The position numbers and the translations under genes were made by a program. From Alistipes sp. (GTDB lineage Bacteria; Bacteroidota; Bacteroidia; Bacteroidales; Rikenellaceae): a DNA stretch of 64,000 bases. The notes under the pieces are model-generated. The model saw only the letters and a list, made by a program, of their open reading frames with translations, was not told where the DNA came from and made no database searches. Position 1 is the first letter of the stretch; each line of letters opens with the position of its first letter. The stretch spans positions 1 through 64,000 of the forward strand of contig JAGBIC010000023.1 in NCBI GenBank assembly GCA_017935185.1. Direction: 5' to 3'. Of this stretch, positions 16,282 through 24,711 are shown piece by piece.

Positions 16282-17184
16282 ATGTTGCGTCTTTCGCTTA
16301 TTATACCCACTTTCAATCGTTCTGCACTTTTGGTGCAGACTCTGCAATCTGTTGCGCAGCAGAGCGCTCCGGCCGAGGATTGGGAGTGTATTGTAGTCAA
16401 TAACAACTCTACCGATGATACGGTGGAGCGTTTCGATAAATTTTGTCGGGAGAATCCCGATTTCAACTTACGCATGGTCTTCGAGCCCAATCAGGGCTTA
16501 TCGTATGCCCGCAACTGCGGAATTAGAGAGAGCGAGGGCGAGTATATGGCCTTTATCGATGACGATGAGCATATCTCGAAAGAGTTCATAGCCTCGTACA
16601 TCTCGTTTTTTGATGCTACTCCCGAAGCCGTTGCAGCCGGAGGCCCTATCGTGGCAGAGTATCCTGCGTGTGCACCACGATGGATGTCGTGTTTTACCGA
16701 GCGACCCATAGCAAATACTCTATATCTGGGCGATAAGGTGCGGGAGTTCCCTGCGGGTAAAATTCCAGGCGGAGGAAATATGGCTTTGCGCCGTTCGGCC
16801 GTAAGACGTTATGGCGTATTCGATATTTCGTTGGGCAGAAAAGGTACGAAACTTATCGGTGGCGAGGAGAGTGATCTCTTTGAACGACTGCAAATTGCAG
16901 GTGCCCGATATTTTTATGTGCCTAATGCTGTAATGCATCATATTATTATTCCCGAGAAACTCACCGATGATTATTTTGAGCGTTTGAGTTATAATGTTGG
17001 TGCAAGCCAGCTTTTGCGAGCCAAATTCTATCATCGTGTAGGACGTGCCCGTATGGCTGAAATGGGTAAGTGGTTGGCGACCATTGTGCTGTCGATGTGG
17101 TATTTTGTGACCCTTCAGTGGGCAAAGGCGAAATATCTCATTAAAATGCGCTATCATATCAGTCGGGGCATCTGGAGCAAGTAA
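16282..17184 (+). CDS. Family 2 glycosyltransferase
   Basis: 300 residues from MLRLSLIIPTFNRS. The GT-A fold is shown by IPTFNRSALL, the central NNNSTDDTVE and the metal-binding FIDDDEH (DxD type) near residue 95, then LIGGEESDLFERL. The C-terminal ~50 residues include one hydrophobic stretch (WLATIVLSMWYFVTLQW), probably membrane-associated. It would add a sugar from a nucleotide donor to a surface glycan. Donor and acceptor are unknown, and no polysaccharide cluster surrounds it. Confidence 0.85.
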   Translation: MLRLSLIIPTFNRSALLVQTLQSVAQQSAPAEDWECIVVNNNSTDDTVERFDKFCRENPDFNLRMVFEPNQGLSYARNCGIRESEGEYMAFIDDDEHISKEFIASYISFFDATPEAVAAGGPIVAEYPACAPRWMSCFTERPIANTLYLGDKVREFPAGKIPGGGNMALRRSAVRRYGVFDISLGRKGTKLIGGEESDLFERLQIAGARYFYVPNAVMHHIIIPEKLTDDYFERLSYNVGASQLLRAKFYHRVGRARMAEMGKWLATIVLSMWYFVTLQWAKAKYLIKMRYHISRGIWSK

Positions 17185-17188
17185 TAAT

Positions 17189-17215
17189 AAAGGCTGCTTT
17201 TAGGCAGCCTTTTAT
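17189..17215. terminator. Bidirectional terminator between the glycosyltransferase and GH28
   Basis: Arms AAAGGCTGC (17189-17197) and GCAGCCTTT (17204-17212) with a 6-base loop lie between convergent genes. T-rich sequence follows on both strands. Confidence 0.75.
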
Positions 17216-17239
17216 TGTATCAAAAAGTAGAGATAAACA

Positions 17240-18580
17240 TTATCTCCTCAATATTTCAGGGCGAACATCCGGTAGCTCGGTTGTGATTGTCACATTCGTG
17301 ATGTTAATATTGTTGGCATGGCGAATGAAGAATCCTTTCGCAGGCAAGTTGCCCCACATGTTTGATTCAGGATAGCTTTTCACCTTTTCGTCGGCGATTC
17401 TCTCTTCAATCTTTGCCAACTGGTCGGCTGTTACACCGCCCTTATGATGGATAGAGACATTCTCAATCCAAACATTCTCAACGGGATGGCCGGATATGCC
17501 CGTAATTGAGCAACCGATCGGGCCGGCATCGCGCACCTGAACATTACTGATACGAATTCCATCGATTTTGCCAACTTGTGTTACGGGAACGCCCTCTTTG
17601 TAACCACGGGCGCGGTTGCCAAGGCGTATGAAAATAGGCGAAGATGAACCGATAACCGTAATGTCGTTTACTATAATATTCTCCATAACACCGCCGTCTA
17701 CAATCTCCAATGCGATGGCTGCCAATCCCAACTCTCGGCCAAAGAAAAATGTGCTTTGGTCTTGGCTGGGCTTGATTACTATGCCGCTGATGTTTATATT
17801 GCGGAATCCGCCATTGGTTTCTGTGCCCAATTTGATGGCGTTGCAGTGGCTCGATACCACGCAATTCGCTATACGGATGTTTTCACAGAGGCGTGGAGAT
17901 GTACTTTTCAGCGTTATGGCATCGTCATCAGAGTCGGCAAACATATTTGTTACAATCACATCGTGGCATCCGTCTAGGTCGAGCGCATCGTTGTTGTAGT
18001 TGTTACGGTTGAATACTTTAATGCCATCAATCGTTACGCGGTCGCATGCCAAATAGTGCTGCATCCAACATCCTGAGTTTTTAAGCGTGACACCTCTTAC
18101 TGTAATATCCTGACTCTGGATAAAACGCAGCAGGTGTGGACGTGTTATGCCCTCGTCTGTTTCTGCGAGTTTCTTGAAATAACGGCCTTGGCCATCAATT
18201 GTGCCATAACCGTCAATCGCCACATTCTGAACATTGTCGCCATATATTAACTGCACAGTCTGGGTCTGGGTGCGGAATGAAACGTAGTCGGTCTTTAGCG
18301 GTATATAGTCTTTGAGATTGGTACTGCCGTATAGGGTAGCTCCCTGCGCCAAATGCAGGTGAACATTACTTTTGAGTATGATTGTACCAATCTTATAATT
18401 GCCTGACGGTACAACAACTCTGCCGCCGCCAGCCTTTGAACACTCGTCAATGGCGCGCTGTATGGCCCTGGTGCTTAATCGAGTGGTGTCGTTTTTGGCA
18501 CCGTAGTTCAGAATGTTATAGTCGGCAGCCTGTCCGTTTAAAGTAGCCAGTGAAAAGATGAGCAGAAGTAATCGCTTCAT
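17240..18580 (-). CDS. GH28 family polygalacturonase-like hydrolase
   Basis: 446 residues with a signal peptide (residues 1-18, cleavage at GQA). The N-terminus YNILNYGAKNDTTRLSTRAIQRAIDEC is the typical pectate-lyase-like entry. A right-handed beta-helix follows, with NNDALDLDGC, ADSDDDAITLKS (catalytic Asp pair) and SSHCNAIKLGTE, which match GH28 motifs I-III with some divergence. It would hydrolyse galacturonan or rhamnogalacturonan in the periplasm. It lies 10 bases after pfkA on the same strand, an odd pairing of a pectinase with a glycolytic gene. Confidence 0.85.
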   Translation of the reverse strand: MKRLLLLIFSLATLNGQAADYNILNYGAKNDTTRLSTRAIQRAIDECSKAGGGRVVVPSGNYKIGTIILKSNVHLHLAQGATLYGSTNLKDYIPLKTDYVSFRTQTQTVQLIYGDNVQNVAIDGYGTIDGQGRYFKKLAETDEGITRPHLLRFIQSQDITVRGVTLKNSGCWMQHYLACDRVTIDGIKVFNRNNYNNDALDLDGCHDVIVTNMFADSDDDAITLKSTSPRLCENIRIANCVVSSHCNAIKLGTETNGGFRNINISGIVIKPSQDQSTFFFGRELGLAAIALEIVDGGVMENIIVNDITVIGSSSPIFIRLGNRARGYKEGVPVTQVGKIDGIRISNVQVRDAGPIGCSITGISGHPVENVWIENVSIHHKGGVTADQLAKIEERIADEKVKSYPESNMWGNLPAKGFFIRHANNINITNVTITTELPDVRPEILRR

Positions 18581-18590
18581 TTTCTGTTTA

Positions 18591-19568
18591 TTATATTGAC
18601 AAAATCTTAACTATCTCGGTATCTTTCAAATCCATCTGAGACGAATGTGCTATGGCTTTCTTGAATGGTACATATACCAACTCGCCATTCTTGATTCCAA
18701 TCATCACGTTACGCTGTCCCTCCGAGAGCGCCTCGATAGCCGTAGCACCCATCTTTGATGCGAGGATGCGGTCTTTGGCGGTGGGTGACCCACCTCGCTG
18801 CAGGTGGCCCAGAATGGTCACACGAGCATCAAATTCCGGGAACTCTTTCTTGATACGCTCGGCCATGCCCAGCGCGCCTCCTGTGGCTTTGTTTTCGGCA
18901 ACGAGTACGATAGCAGAGTTTTTGCTCTTGCGGAATCCGTTGTGGATAAGTTCAGCAAGCTGGTCTACCTGTGTCTCAAGCTCGGGGATAATAGCGGCCT
19001 CTGCGCCAGAGGCTATTGCTCCGTTCAGTGCCAAATACCCTGCTGTGTTACCCATTACCTCCACAAAGAACAATCGCTCGTGACTTGAAGCTGTATCGCG
19101 TAATTTATCCACCGCATCAACAATCGTGTTAAGGGCTGTGTCGTAGCCGATAGTCTCGTCTGTGCCGTCAAGGTCGTTATCGATTGTGCCAGGGAGTCCC
19201 ACAATGGGTACATCAAACTCGTTGGCAAAAATCTGCGCTCCCGAGAGTGAGCCATCGCCACCAATGACCACCAGCGCATCAATGCCGGCAGCCTTCATAT
19301 TCTCGTATGCCTGCTTGCGTCCCTCTTCGGTGCGGAACTCTTTGCTGCGGGCAGTCTTAAGGATTGTTCCTCCCTTCTGGATAATATTACTTACGCTCTG
19401 CGACTTGAACTCCACAATTTCGTTTGTCACCAGGCCGTGGTAACCTCGCATAATTCCTTTAACCTTGTAGCCGTTGAATATTGCCGTACGTGTGACGGCG
19501 CGGATAGCAGCATTCATACCAGGGGCATCGCCGCCTGAGGTGAGAATACCGATACATTTGATTGCCAT
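18591..19568 (-). CDS. pfkA: ATP-dependent 6-phosphofructokinase
   Basis: 325 residues, the usual bacterial size. It phosphorylates fructose 6-phosphate, the committed step of glycolysis. The ATP-binding loop [25 protein letters not shown] and [20 protein letters not shown] are present. Gly in GGDGS and Gly in PGTIDND indicate ATP rather than pyrophosphate as donor. [14 protein letters not shown] is the substrate/effector region. A TATTTTTG -7 box is visible at 19605-19598. Confidence 0.95.
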   Translation of the reverse strand: MAIKCIGILTSGGDAPGMNAAIRAVTRTAIFNGYKVKGIMRGYHGLVTNEIVEFKSQSVSNIIQKGGTILKTARSKEFRTEEGRKQAYENMKAAGIDALVVIGGDGSLSGAQIFANEFDVPIVGLPGTIDNDLDGTDETIGYDTALNTIVDAVDKLRDTASSHERLFFVEVMGNTAGYLALNGAIASGAEAAIIPELETQVDQLAELIHNGFRKSKNSAIVLVAENKATGGALGMAERIKKEFPEFDARVTILGHLQRGGSPTAKDRILASKMGATAIEALSEGQRNVMIGIKNGELVYVPFKKAIAHSSQMDLKDTEIVKILSI

Positions 19569-19656
19569 AATCTTCTCGTATTTAGTTTTCGTTTATGCAA
19601 AAATAATGTTTTTTTTGATATGTTGTCAGTATATTTTCGACAAATATGCCCGCAAA

Positions 19657-19687
19657 CCAAAAGTCCCCCGCTTTTGGGCGAGGGACT
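19657..19687 (-). terminator. Terminator of the PspC/PadR/DUF2807 operon
   Basis: AGTCCC (19662-19667) pairs with GGGACT (19682-19687), extended by an inner CGC/GCG. On the minus strand it is followed by TTTTGG. It lies about 40 bases after the stop codon of the last operon gene at 19726. Confidence 0.65.
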
Positions 19688-19725
19688 GCTAACTAAAAAC
19701 CAAAGATAATGAATTTGTAATATAC

Positions 19726-21585
19726 TTATTGGAACTGAAGAATCAATTGTTGGCGCACCAACGATTCAATCCATGAGTTAAGTTGATTTTGTATTTTAGC
19801 AATGAATTCATTGCTAAAATCATCATGTTTAGGCCCGTGAGTCAGTAAATTGTCGCACTGGTCATATATGGTTTCAAGAGCTAATTGTTGCATCTCTATC
19901 TGCTCTAGCGACTTTTTGACAGCTTTGTTGTGTCGCTCTACTGCTTTGTTGTGTTGCTTTAAGGCTCTGTTGTGCTGTCTAGTGGCGCTATTGTTCTGTC
20001 CGACAATCTTTGAGGCCTCTTTCAATAATTCTCCGGTCTCATCCTGTACTTCCAATATTGTTTCAAAAATTGGGCCGAAAATACCGAACATCTCATCAAC
20101 ATCCTCCTCGGCTATATCGTAAACATCAATATTTGGGCCGCAAGTTACTCTGACATGCACATCATCACATTTGAAATAGATGCTCTTGTTGCCATCATCC
20201 TCTGTGCGTGAAATCTGGCGGTTGCCGTTGGCGGTTATATTGCAGTCGTTGCTGATTGCAATATTTTCTCCTTTGAGGGATGTGAGCAAGATTTTGTCGG
20301 TCTCAAACCTCAGGCTCTTTTTTATCTGCTCGATATCCTTCTCCTTTCCATAGAAGATTACAAGTCGCTCTTTATCGTAGTTGATGCTTATCATTCTGCT
20401 ACCCACTTTATAGTGCGAGTTGTAGCTATCCACGCTCTCCATAGAGTTGCGCTCTTTTTTGCCATCGACATCGAGATTTACATCTGCACCGATTTTCTGA
20501 CGGAAGGCGGCCACCTCTTCGTCGCTGAACTCTTCGTAAAGAATATTATCATTCTTTGTGAATACCGATTCGAACACATTCTCTATCTGGCGGTCGAAGT
20601 GAACATCCGATTTTATGGCTGCTATGGTCATCGTAACGAGTGCAATCAACCATATGATGAATATTATCAGCAGGCTTTTCCCATTAGGACGCAATGATAG
20701 AATCAGCATTATCGCCAAATATATCAATACAAGTATCGGCAGTATGATGACAAGGAAGAATCCCGCCACAGCCAATCCTGTGATGAAGTTTAGTGTGAAC
20801 AGCGGTAGTGAAGCCATGGCTGTTACGCATAATATGCCGGCCCCAACCACCAAACCAATCAAAATAAACACCGCGATAATCTTCAGTATAATCAGTAAAA
20901 TGCGTCCGATTAAGCCCAAAATCTGTGCAAGTAATGAACGGTTTGGCTCGGCAAATCCCTGTTGAACGGTATTGCTGATGTTTTGAGCAGTCACGCGTTC
21001 ACCCTTCATTTCGAGTTGCTGGCGTGCCGATGAGGCGGGAGGTACAACAAACCACATGATGATGTATCCGAGAATCACTACTCCAAATAGTTGACCCATC
21101 GATGGTGCAATCCAGTGTAAAAACGGCAGATTGCCCAATATCATTATAAGCAGTGGTGAAAATACTGCAAGTCGAATCCATACGGGGTCGGTGTCGAAAT
21201 AGTTGGCGACGCCGGCGCACACTCCGCCCAATTTCCCGTTGCGCAGGTCACGATATAGGCGGCGAGGTATACGAGGATTGCCATTTATGTCGGTTGTCTG
21301 TGCGTGTGCCGCCCGCTCGGCGGCCTCCTCGTCAATCTCCGATGCCGAGCCCAACTGCTTGATAATGTTGCTTATCAGCGGCTTTGTTACAATTGCATCG
21401 ACCTGAATAGCCGAGAGTATCAATTCGGCAATACGAGCCTCGATGTCGGCAATAATTTCATTGCCCTCCTCGGTGTCGTTGTATGTCTTACGCAGCGAAT
21501 CCAAATATTCGGTCAGGGTCTGATAGGCGTCCTTCTCCATGGTGAAGGAGATTCCCGCAACGCTGCATTTCTTTATCTCGTTCAT
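19726..21585 (-). CDS. Large PspC-domain membrane protein with C-terminal coiled coil
   Basis: 619 residues. The N-terminal ~85 residues resemble the start of the small PspC protein at 23064-23552 (both have an AYQTLTEYLD/AYSALTAYLD helix and an IADIEARIAE/MADIESRIAE helix). The PspC motif follows (RLYRDLRNGKLGGVCAGVANYF, near 110-135). Several membrane helices then span ~140-330 (for example LIGRILLIILKIIAVFILIGLV). The soluble C-terminal region ends in near-perfect heptads (QHNRALK, QHNKAVE, RHNKAVK), indicating a coiled coil. PspC proteins sense envelope stress. It is the last gene of the PadR operon, 26 bases after DUF2807. Confidence 0.8.
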   Translation of the reverse strand: MNEIKKCSVAGISFTMEKDAYQTLTEYLDSLRKTYNDTEEGNEIIADIEARIAELILSAIQVDAIVTKPLISNIIKQLGSASEIDEEAAERAAHAQTTDINGNPRIPRRLYRDLRNGKLGGVCAGVANYFDTDPVWIRLAVFSPLLIMILGNLPFLHWIAPSMGQLFGVVILGYIIMWFVVPPASSARQQLEMKGERVTAQNISNTVQQGFAEPNRSLLAQILGLIGRILLIILKIIAVFILIGLVVGAGILCVTAMASLPLFTLNFITGLAVAGFFLVIILPILVLIYLAIMLILSLRPNGKSLLIIFIIWLIALVTMTIAAIKSDVHFDRQIENVFESVFTKNDNILYEEFSDEEVAAFRQKIGADVNLDVDGKKERNSMESVDSYNSHYKVGSRMISINYDKERLVIFYGKEKDIEQIKKSLRFETDKILLTSLKGENIAISNDCNITANGNRQISRTEDDGNKSIYFKCDDVHVRVTCGPNIDVYDIAEEDVDEMFGIFGPIFETILEVQDETGELLKEASKIVGQNNSATRQHNRALKQHNKAVERHNKAVKKSLEQIEMQQLALETIYDQCDNLLTHGPKHDDFSNEFIAKIQNQLNSWIESLVRQQLILQFQ

Positions 21586-21611
21586 GGTGTATGATTTATT
21601 TATTGTTGTAA

Positions 21612-22604
21612 CTAAAATGTACCTTGTTTTACATCACCACGGCTTACAAGACTAATCGACCCGTTTACAGGGAAATATCTTACATCGCCGCCTGATGATG
21701 CGGTAGCTTTCAGCGATTTCGCCACTTTAATCTTCACATCACCACCCGATGATGCTGTGGCGTCGGCGTGCTTGTGCGCGCAGAATTTCTTGCCATTGAT
21801 ACTTGCGCCAGAAGAGGCCTCTGCCTCCATTGTGGCACACTCGCCCGAGAGGGTAATGTTGCCTGCCGATGATGCATCTGCCGAGCACTCAACAGCCAAA
21901 AGCTCCATGTTGATGGATGCCGCACTCGAAGCCTCAAGCTCGCAGTTGTCGGCATTGAATGCGCCGCTAATCTTGCCTGCCGAGGATGTTGATGCGTCGA
22001 GCTCTTTTACTTCAGCCTTGACAATCTGGATAGAGGCGGAAGACGATGTATCAATATCCATTTCTCCGATTTTTAATACGCCTGTCATAACAACCTTGGC
22101 TGCAGAAGATGTATTTATGTCTAATTTGCTGTTTGTCAGTGCCGGCCGTATGGTTACCTCTGCGGCGCTCGATGCATTGATGGCTGTTATGTTGTCGTTG
22201 GCCGGAATTGTGGCGATAACGGTGCAGTTGCTAATGGAGCTGTACTCTTTGTTGCTGATGCTGACATTCAAAACTCCACCGCTCACTTCAAAAATAACAT
22301 GGGGCATTACGTTGTCATCAGCCTTGATTGTTGCTGTGTCTCCGCCGGCTTCGGACATCTCTACTTTTACGCCACGACTAGCTTTGATGGTGGTGTAGTT
22401 GTTTGAGATTTTCTCACTCTTTGAGATGATGTTGCCGCTACCTACCAAGCGAGATGCTGCGTTGTGTGCATTTGAACTCTTGATGACGATATTGTTTTTG
22501 TTATTGAGTGGTAAGTTGTCTGTGTTTGAAGCCTTTGTGGCTACGCAACCCGCCGTGCCAATAATCAGTGTGAGGGCTGAAATAATAAAAAATGTGTTTT
22601 TCAT
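21612..22604 (-). CDS. DUF2807 (GIN-domain) lipoprotein
   Basis: 330 residues with a lipobox ending IIGTAGC (Cys20). Residues ~60-320 form a repetitive, Ser/Ala/Gly-rich beta-helix with recurring SSA and SSG turns (INTSSAAKV, IDTSSSASI, ADASSAGNI, TASSGGDV), typical of DUF2807 or putative adhesin-head domains. It is anchored in the envelope and probably faces the periplasm or surface. Its function is unknown. Genomic association with PspC and PadR genes is common in Bacteroidetes and suggests an envelope-stress role. Confidence 0.85.
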   Translation of the reverse strand: MKNTFFIISALTLIIGTAGCVATKASNTDNLPLNNKNNIVIKSSNAHNAASRLVGSGNIISKSEKISNNYTTIKASRGVKVEMSEAGGDTATIKADDNVMPHVIFEVSGGVLNVSISNKEYSSISNCTVIATIPANDNITAINASSAAEVTIRPALTNSKLDINTSSAAKVVMTGVLKIGEMDIDTSSSASIQIVKAEVKELDASTSSAGKISGAFNADNCELEASSAASINMELLAVECSADASSAGNITLSGECATMEAEASSGASINGKKFCAHKHADATASSGGDVKIKVAKSLKATASSGGDVRYFPVNGSISLVSRGDVKQGTF

Positions 22605-22666
22605 AATAGTTGATTTAATTGCAATTGTAATAGTTGTTAATTGTAATGTTGTTTGAGAGAGGTGGG

Positions 22667-23008
22667 TTACTCTGTCTCGGGATTGCCGTGGCGGATTACT
22701 CTGATCTGCTCAACCATCTCCTCCCATGCCTCATCCAATTGGGCGAGCTGGCGCTGTCCTGCATCGGTGAGCATATAATATTTTCTAGGAGGGCCTTGTG
22801 GCGACTCCTCCCATCGGTATGTGAGCAGACCGGCATTTTTCTGTCGGGTGAGAATAGGGTAGAGCGTACCCTCAACTACGATCATCTGTGCTTCTTTCAA
22901 CTCGGCAATGATCTTTGGTGCATAGGAGTCTCCTCGTGATAAAATTGCAAGAATACAATATTCCAGGATACCTTTTCGCATCTGTACTTTTACATTGTCT
23001 TCGTTCAT
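22667..23008 (-). CDS. PadR-family transcriptional regulator
   Basis: 113 residues. A winged helix-turn-helix spans ~12-85: RKGILEYCILAILSRGDSYAP, then ELKEAQMIVVEGTLYPILTR and RWEESPQGPPRKYYMLTDAG, the wing motif of PadR. The short C-terminal helix fits the PadR-s2 class. It probably represses its own operon in response to an unknown ligand. It is second in the operon, 55 bases after the small PspC gene and 62 bases before DUF2807. Confidence 0.9.
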   Translation of the reverse strand: MNEDNVKVQMRKGILEYCILAILSRGDSYAPKIIAELKEAQMIVVEGTLYPILTRQKNAGLLTYRWEESPQGPPRKYYMLTDAGQRQLAQLDEAWEEMVEQIRVIRHGNPETE

Positions 23009-23063
23009 ATCGTTGTTATTTTTAGTTTAATACTTTTGATTGTAATAGTTGTGAGAGTGTAGC

Positions 23064-23552
23064 TTATTTTTCTTTGGGCTCGTATGGCACTACAAGCCAA
23101 AGAATCAGATAAAGCCAAAGGGTTGCGCCGCCGGCAAAGATGCACACAAGCGCAAGTATGCGGATGAGTGTTGCATCAATTCCAAAGTACTCCGATAATC
23201 CACCGCATACGCCGGCGATAGAGCGGTTGGAGCGTGAACGATAAAATTTCAATACTCCACGATTTTTGTTTTTAGAATCATTGAGTGGACGGTTTGCCAT
23301 GCCGAAATTTTCGGCATCACCGATTTGACTCATAGTGTTTTTAACCACGCTATAGGTGATAACCATCATGGGCGATGGAACTCGCTCGCGGAAGATTTCG
23401 GCAATGCGGCTCTCGATGTCGGCCATGGTCTCGGTGTCACCCTCGGGCATGCGCCGTGAGATGTCGTCAAGATAGGCGGTTAAAGCTGAATAGGCATCCA
23501 TGTCCATCGTAAAAGCTTGTTGTGCGATGTTTACATTGATAGTCTCTTTCAT
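23064..23552 (-). CDS. Small PspC-domain protein
   Basis: 162 residues. An N-terminal helical segment (VNIAQQAFTMDMDAYSALT, MADIESRIAEIFRERV) is followed by the PspC domain at ~105-160: KFYRSRSNRSIAGVCGGLSEYF, then two hydrophobic stretches ending LWLYLILWLVVPYEP. It is likely an inner-membrane stress sensor or partner of the larger PspC protein in the same operon, to which its N-terminal half is visibly related. It is the first gene after the promoter at 23625-23594. Confidence 0.85.
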   Translation of the reverse strand: MKETINVNIAQQAFTMDMDAYSALTAYLDDISRRMPEGDTETMADIESRIAEIFRERVPSPMMVITYSVVKNTMSQIGDAENFGMANRPLNDSKNKNRGVLKFYRSRSNRSIAGVCGGLSEYFGIDATLIRILALVCIFAGGATLWLYLILWLVVPYEPKEK

Positions 23553-23593
23553 AATTTGTGAATATTTTAGTGTGTTTAAGTATTTCCTTGGTG

Positions 23594-23625
23594 CAAATAT
23601 AATACACTAATTGGTATTTTGCAAA
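23594..23625 (-). promoter_or_regulatory. Promoter of the PspC-PadR-DUF2807-PspC operon
   Basis: On the minus strand TTTTG (23626-23622), 20 bases, then TATATTTG (23601-23594) match the consensus. The -7 box is about 42 bases before the first start codon. PadR regulators usually bind over their own promoter, so an operator is expected here, though no strong dyad was identified. Confidence 0.7.
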
Positions 23626-23747
23626 ACAAAGTACCAAAAAATATAATATTTTTTTGATTTTTTTCTTGCAAAACGAAAAAATGACTCTTTTTTTGGCAAT
23701 TTGTCGGACTAAATAATATAACTTTGTGATAATAAACCCCACAAATT

Positions 23748-24035
23748 ATGTTTTCTATACTTGCAGTGATGTTTCTTGGGATAGCTATTGGTTATCTCGT
23801 GCGTCGATGGCGGGCGGTGAGGTATATCTCGGCCACAACCATGTTGACTATATTGCTGTTGTTGTTTTTTATGGGCAAGGAGGTGGGGGCTAATCGTATG
23901 CTTATGCAGAATCTCTTTTCTCTGGGTGGCGATGCATTGTTGATAGCTTTAGCCGGTGTGGCGGGAAGTGTGTTGGCGGCGGCATGTATTTATAAATATA
24001 TGTATAAGAGCAGAAATCGGGCGGATGTGGAGTAG
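23748..24035 (+). CDS. LysO-type transporter, N-terminal part
   Basis: 95 residues with three hydrophobic helices (MFSILAVMFLGIAIGYLVR, MLTILLLLFFMGKEVGAN, ALLIALAGVAGSVLAAACI). This corresponds to the first domain of LysO/YbjE (DUF340), a lysine exporter that is a single ~300-residue protein in E. coli. The reading frame ends at TAG 24033-24035 and overlaps the next gene by 11 bases. A TAACTTTG -7 box lies at 23719-23726. It most likely works as one half of a two-protein transporter. Confidence 0.75.
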   Translation: MFSILAVMFLGIAIGYLVRRWRAVRYISATTMLTILLLLFFMGKEVGANRMLMQNLFSLGGDALLIALAGVAGSVLAAACIYKYMYKSRNRADVE

Positions 24036-24651
24036 TATAATCATAATAGCAGCATTTGTTGTAGGATGTTTGGTGGGCAAATTCGATGTTCTGCCATCGT
24101 TCTTGTCAAATAGCGATATCTCTATGTGGATATTGTATGCTCTTATGCTTCAAGTGGGTATAGGTGTTGGTAGCGATCCCCGTATTAAGGAGATTTTGCG
24201 CGCAATATCACCCAAAATGCTGTTGTTGCCAATAGGAACTATCCTCGGAACTCTAATTTCGGTATTCGCTATTTCGTTTTTGTTTAGCCGATGGAGCGTT
24301 TTTGAGGTTATGGCAGTCGGTAGCGGTATGGGATACTATTCATTGTCATCAATCCTTGTGACATCGCTAAAGGAGGCTTCAATCGGTGTGCAGGCTGCGG
24401 CAGAGTTGGGTACTATTGCGCTTATATCCAATATCTTTCGTGAGATGATGACGCTGATTTTTGCACCTCTTATGGTGCGGTATTTCGGCCCGTTAGCTCC
24501 AATCAGCTCCGGCGGTGCTACAACCATGGATGTCACACTGCCAATAATCACCTGCACATCCGGCAGGGATTGGGTTTTTGTCTCGATTATGCATGGTGTT
24601 GTTGTAGATTTCTCGGTGCCTATTCTTGTGCCGTTATTCTGCTCATTGTAG
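24025..24651 (+). CDS. lysO: LysO-type transporter, C-terminal part
   Basis: 208 residues from ATG 24025, inside the last codons of the previous gene. It begins MWSSIIIIAAFVVGCLVGKFD. About seven hydrophobic helices follow, with the family motifs LMLQVGIGVGSDP, GSGMGYYSLSSILVT and GGATTMDVTLPIITCTSG. It is the main domain of the LysO lysine exporter. The 11-base overlap with the upstream half implies translational coupling. The two halves appear to be a natural split because both frames are intact and the overlap is tidy. Confidence 0.8.
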   Translation: MWSSIIIIAAFVVGCLVGKFDVLPSFLSNSDISMWILYALMLQVGIGVGSDPRIKEILRAISPKMLLLPIGTILGTLISVFAISFLFSRWSVFEVMAVGSGMGYYSLSSILVTSLKEASIGVQAAAELGTIALISNIFREMMTLIFAPLMVRYFGPLAPISSGGATTMDVTLPIITCTSGRDWVFVSIMHGVVVDFSVPILVPLFCSL

Positions 24652-24675
24652 TGATTGGTTAAAAACGTAAATTTG
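24646..24675 (+). promoter_or_regulatory. Promoter of the GH2 gene
   Basis: TTG (24646-24648), 19 bases, then TAAATTTG (24668-24675). It overlaps the last bases of lysO (stop 24649-24651) and would start transcription about 30 bases before the GH2 ATG at 24712. Confidence 0.55.
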
Positions 24676-24711
24676 CAAACGAATAAGTATCAACATAACT
24701 AACTTGTTAAT

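Noticed and set aside
23748..24651. LysO as a frameshifted pseudogene
   Set aside because: Both parts are intact with proper start and stop codons and a clean 11-base overlap, which looks like a natural split rather than decay.
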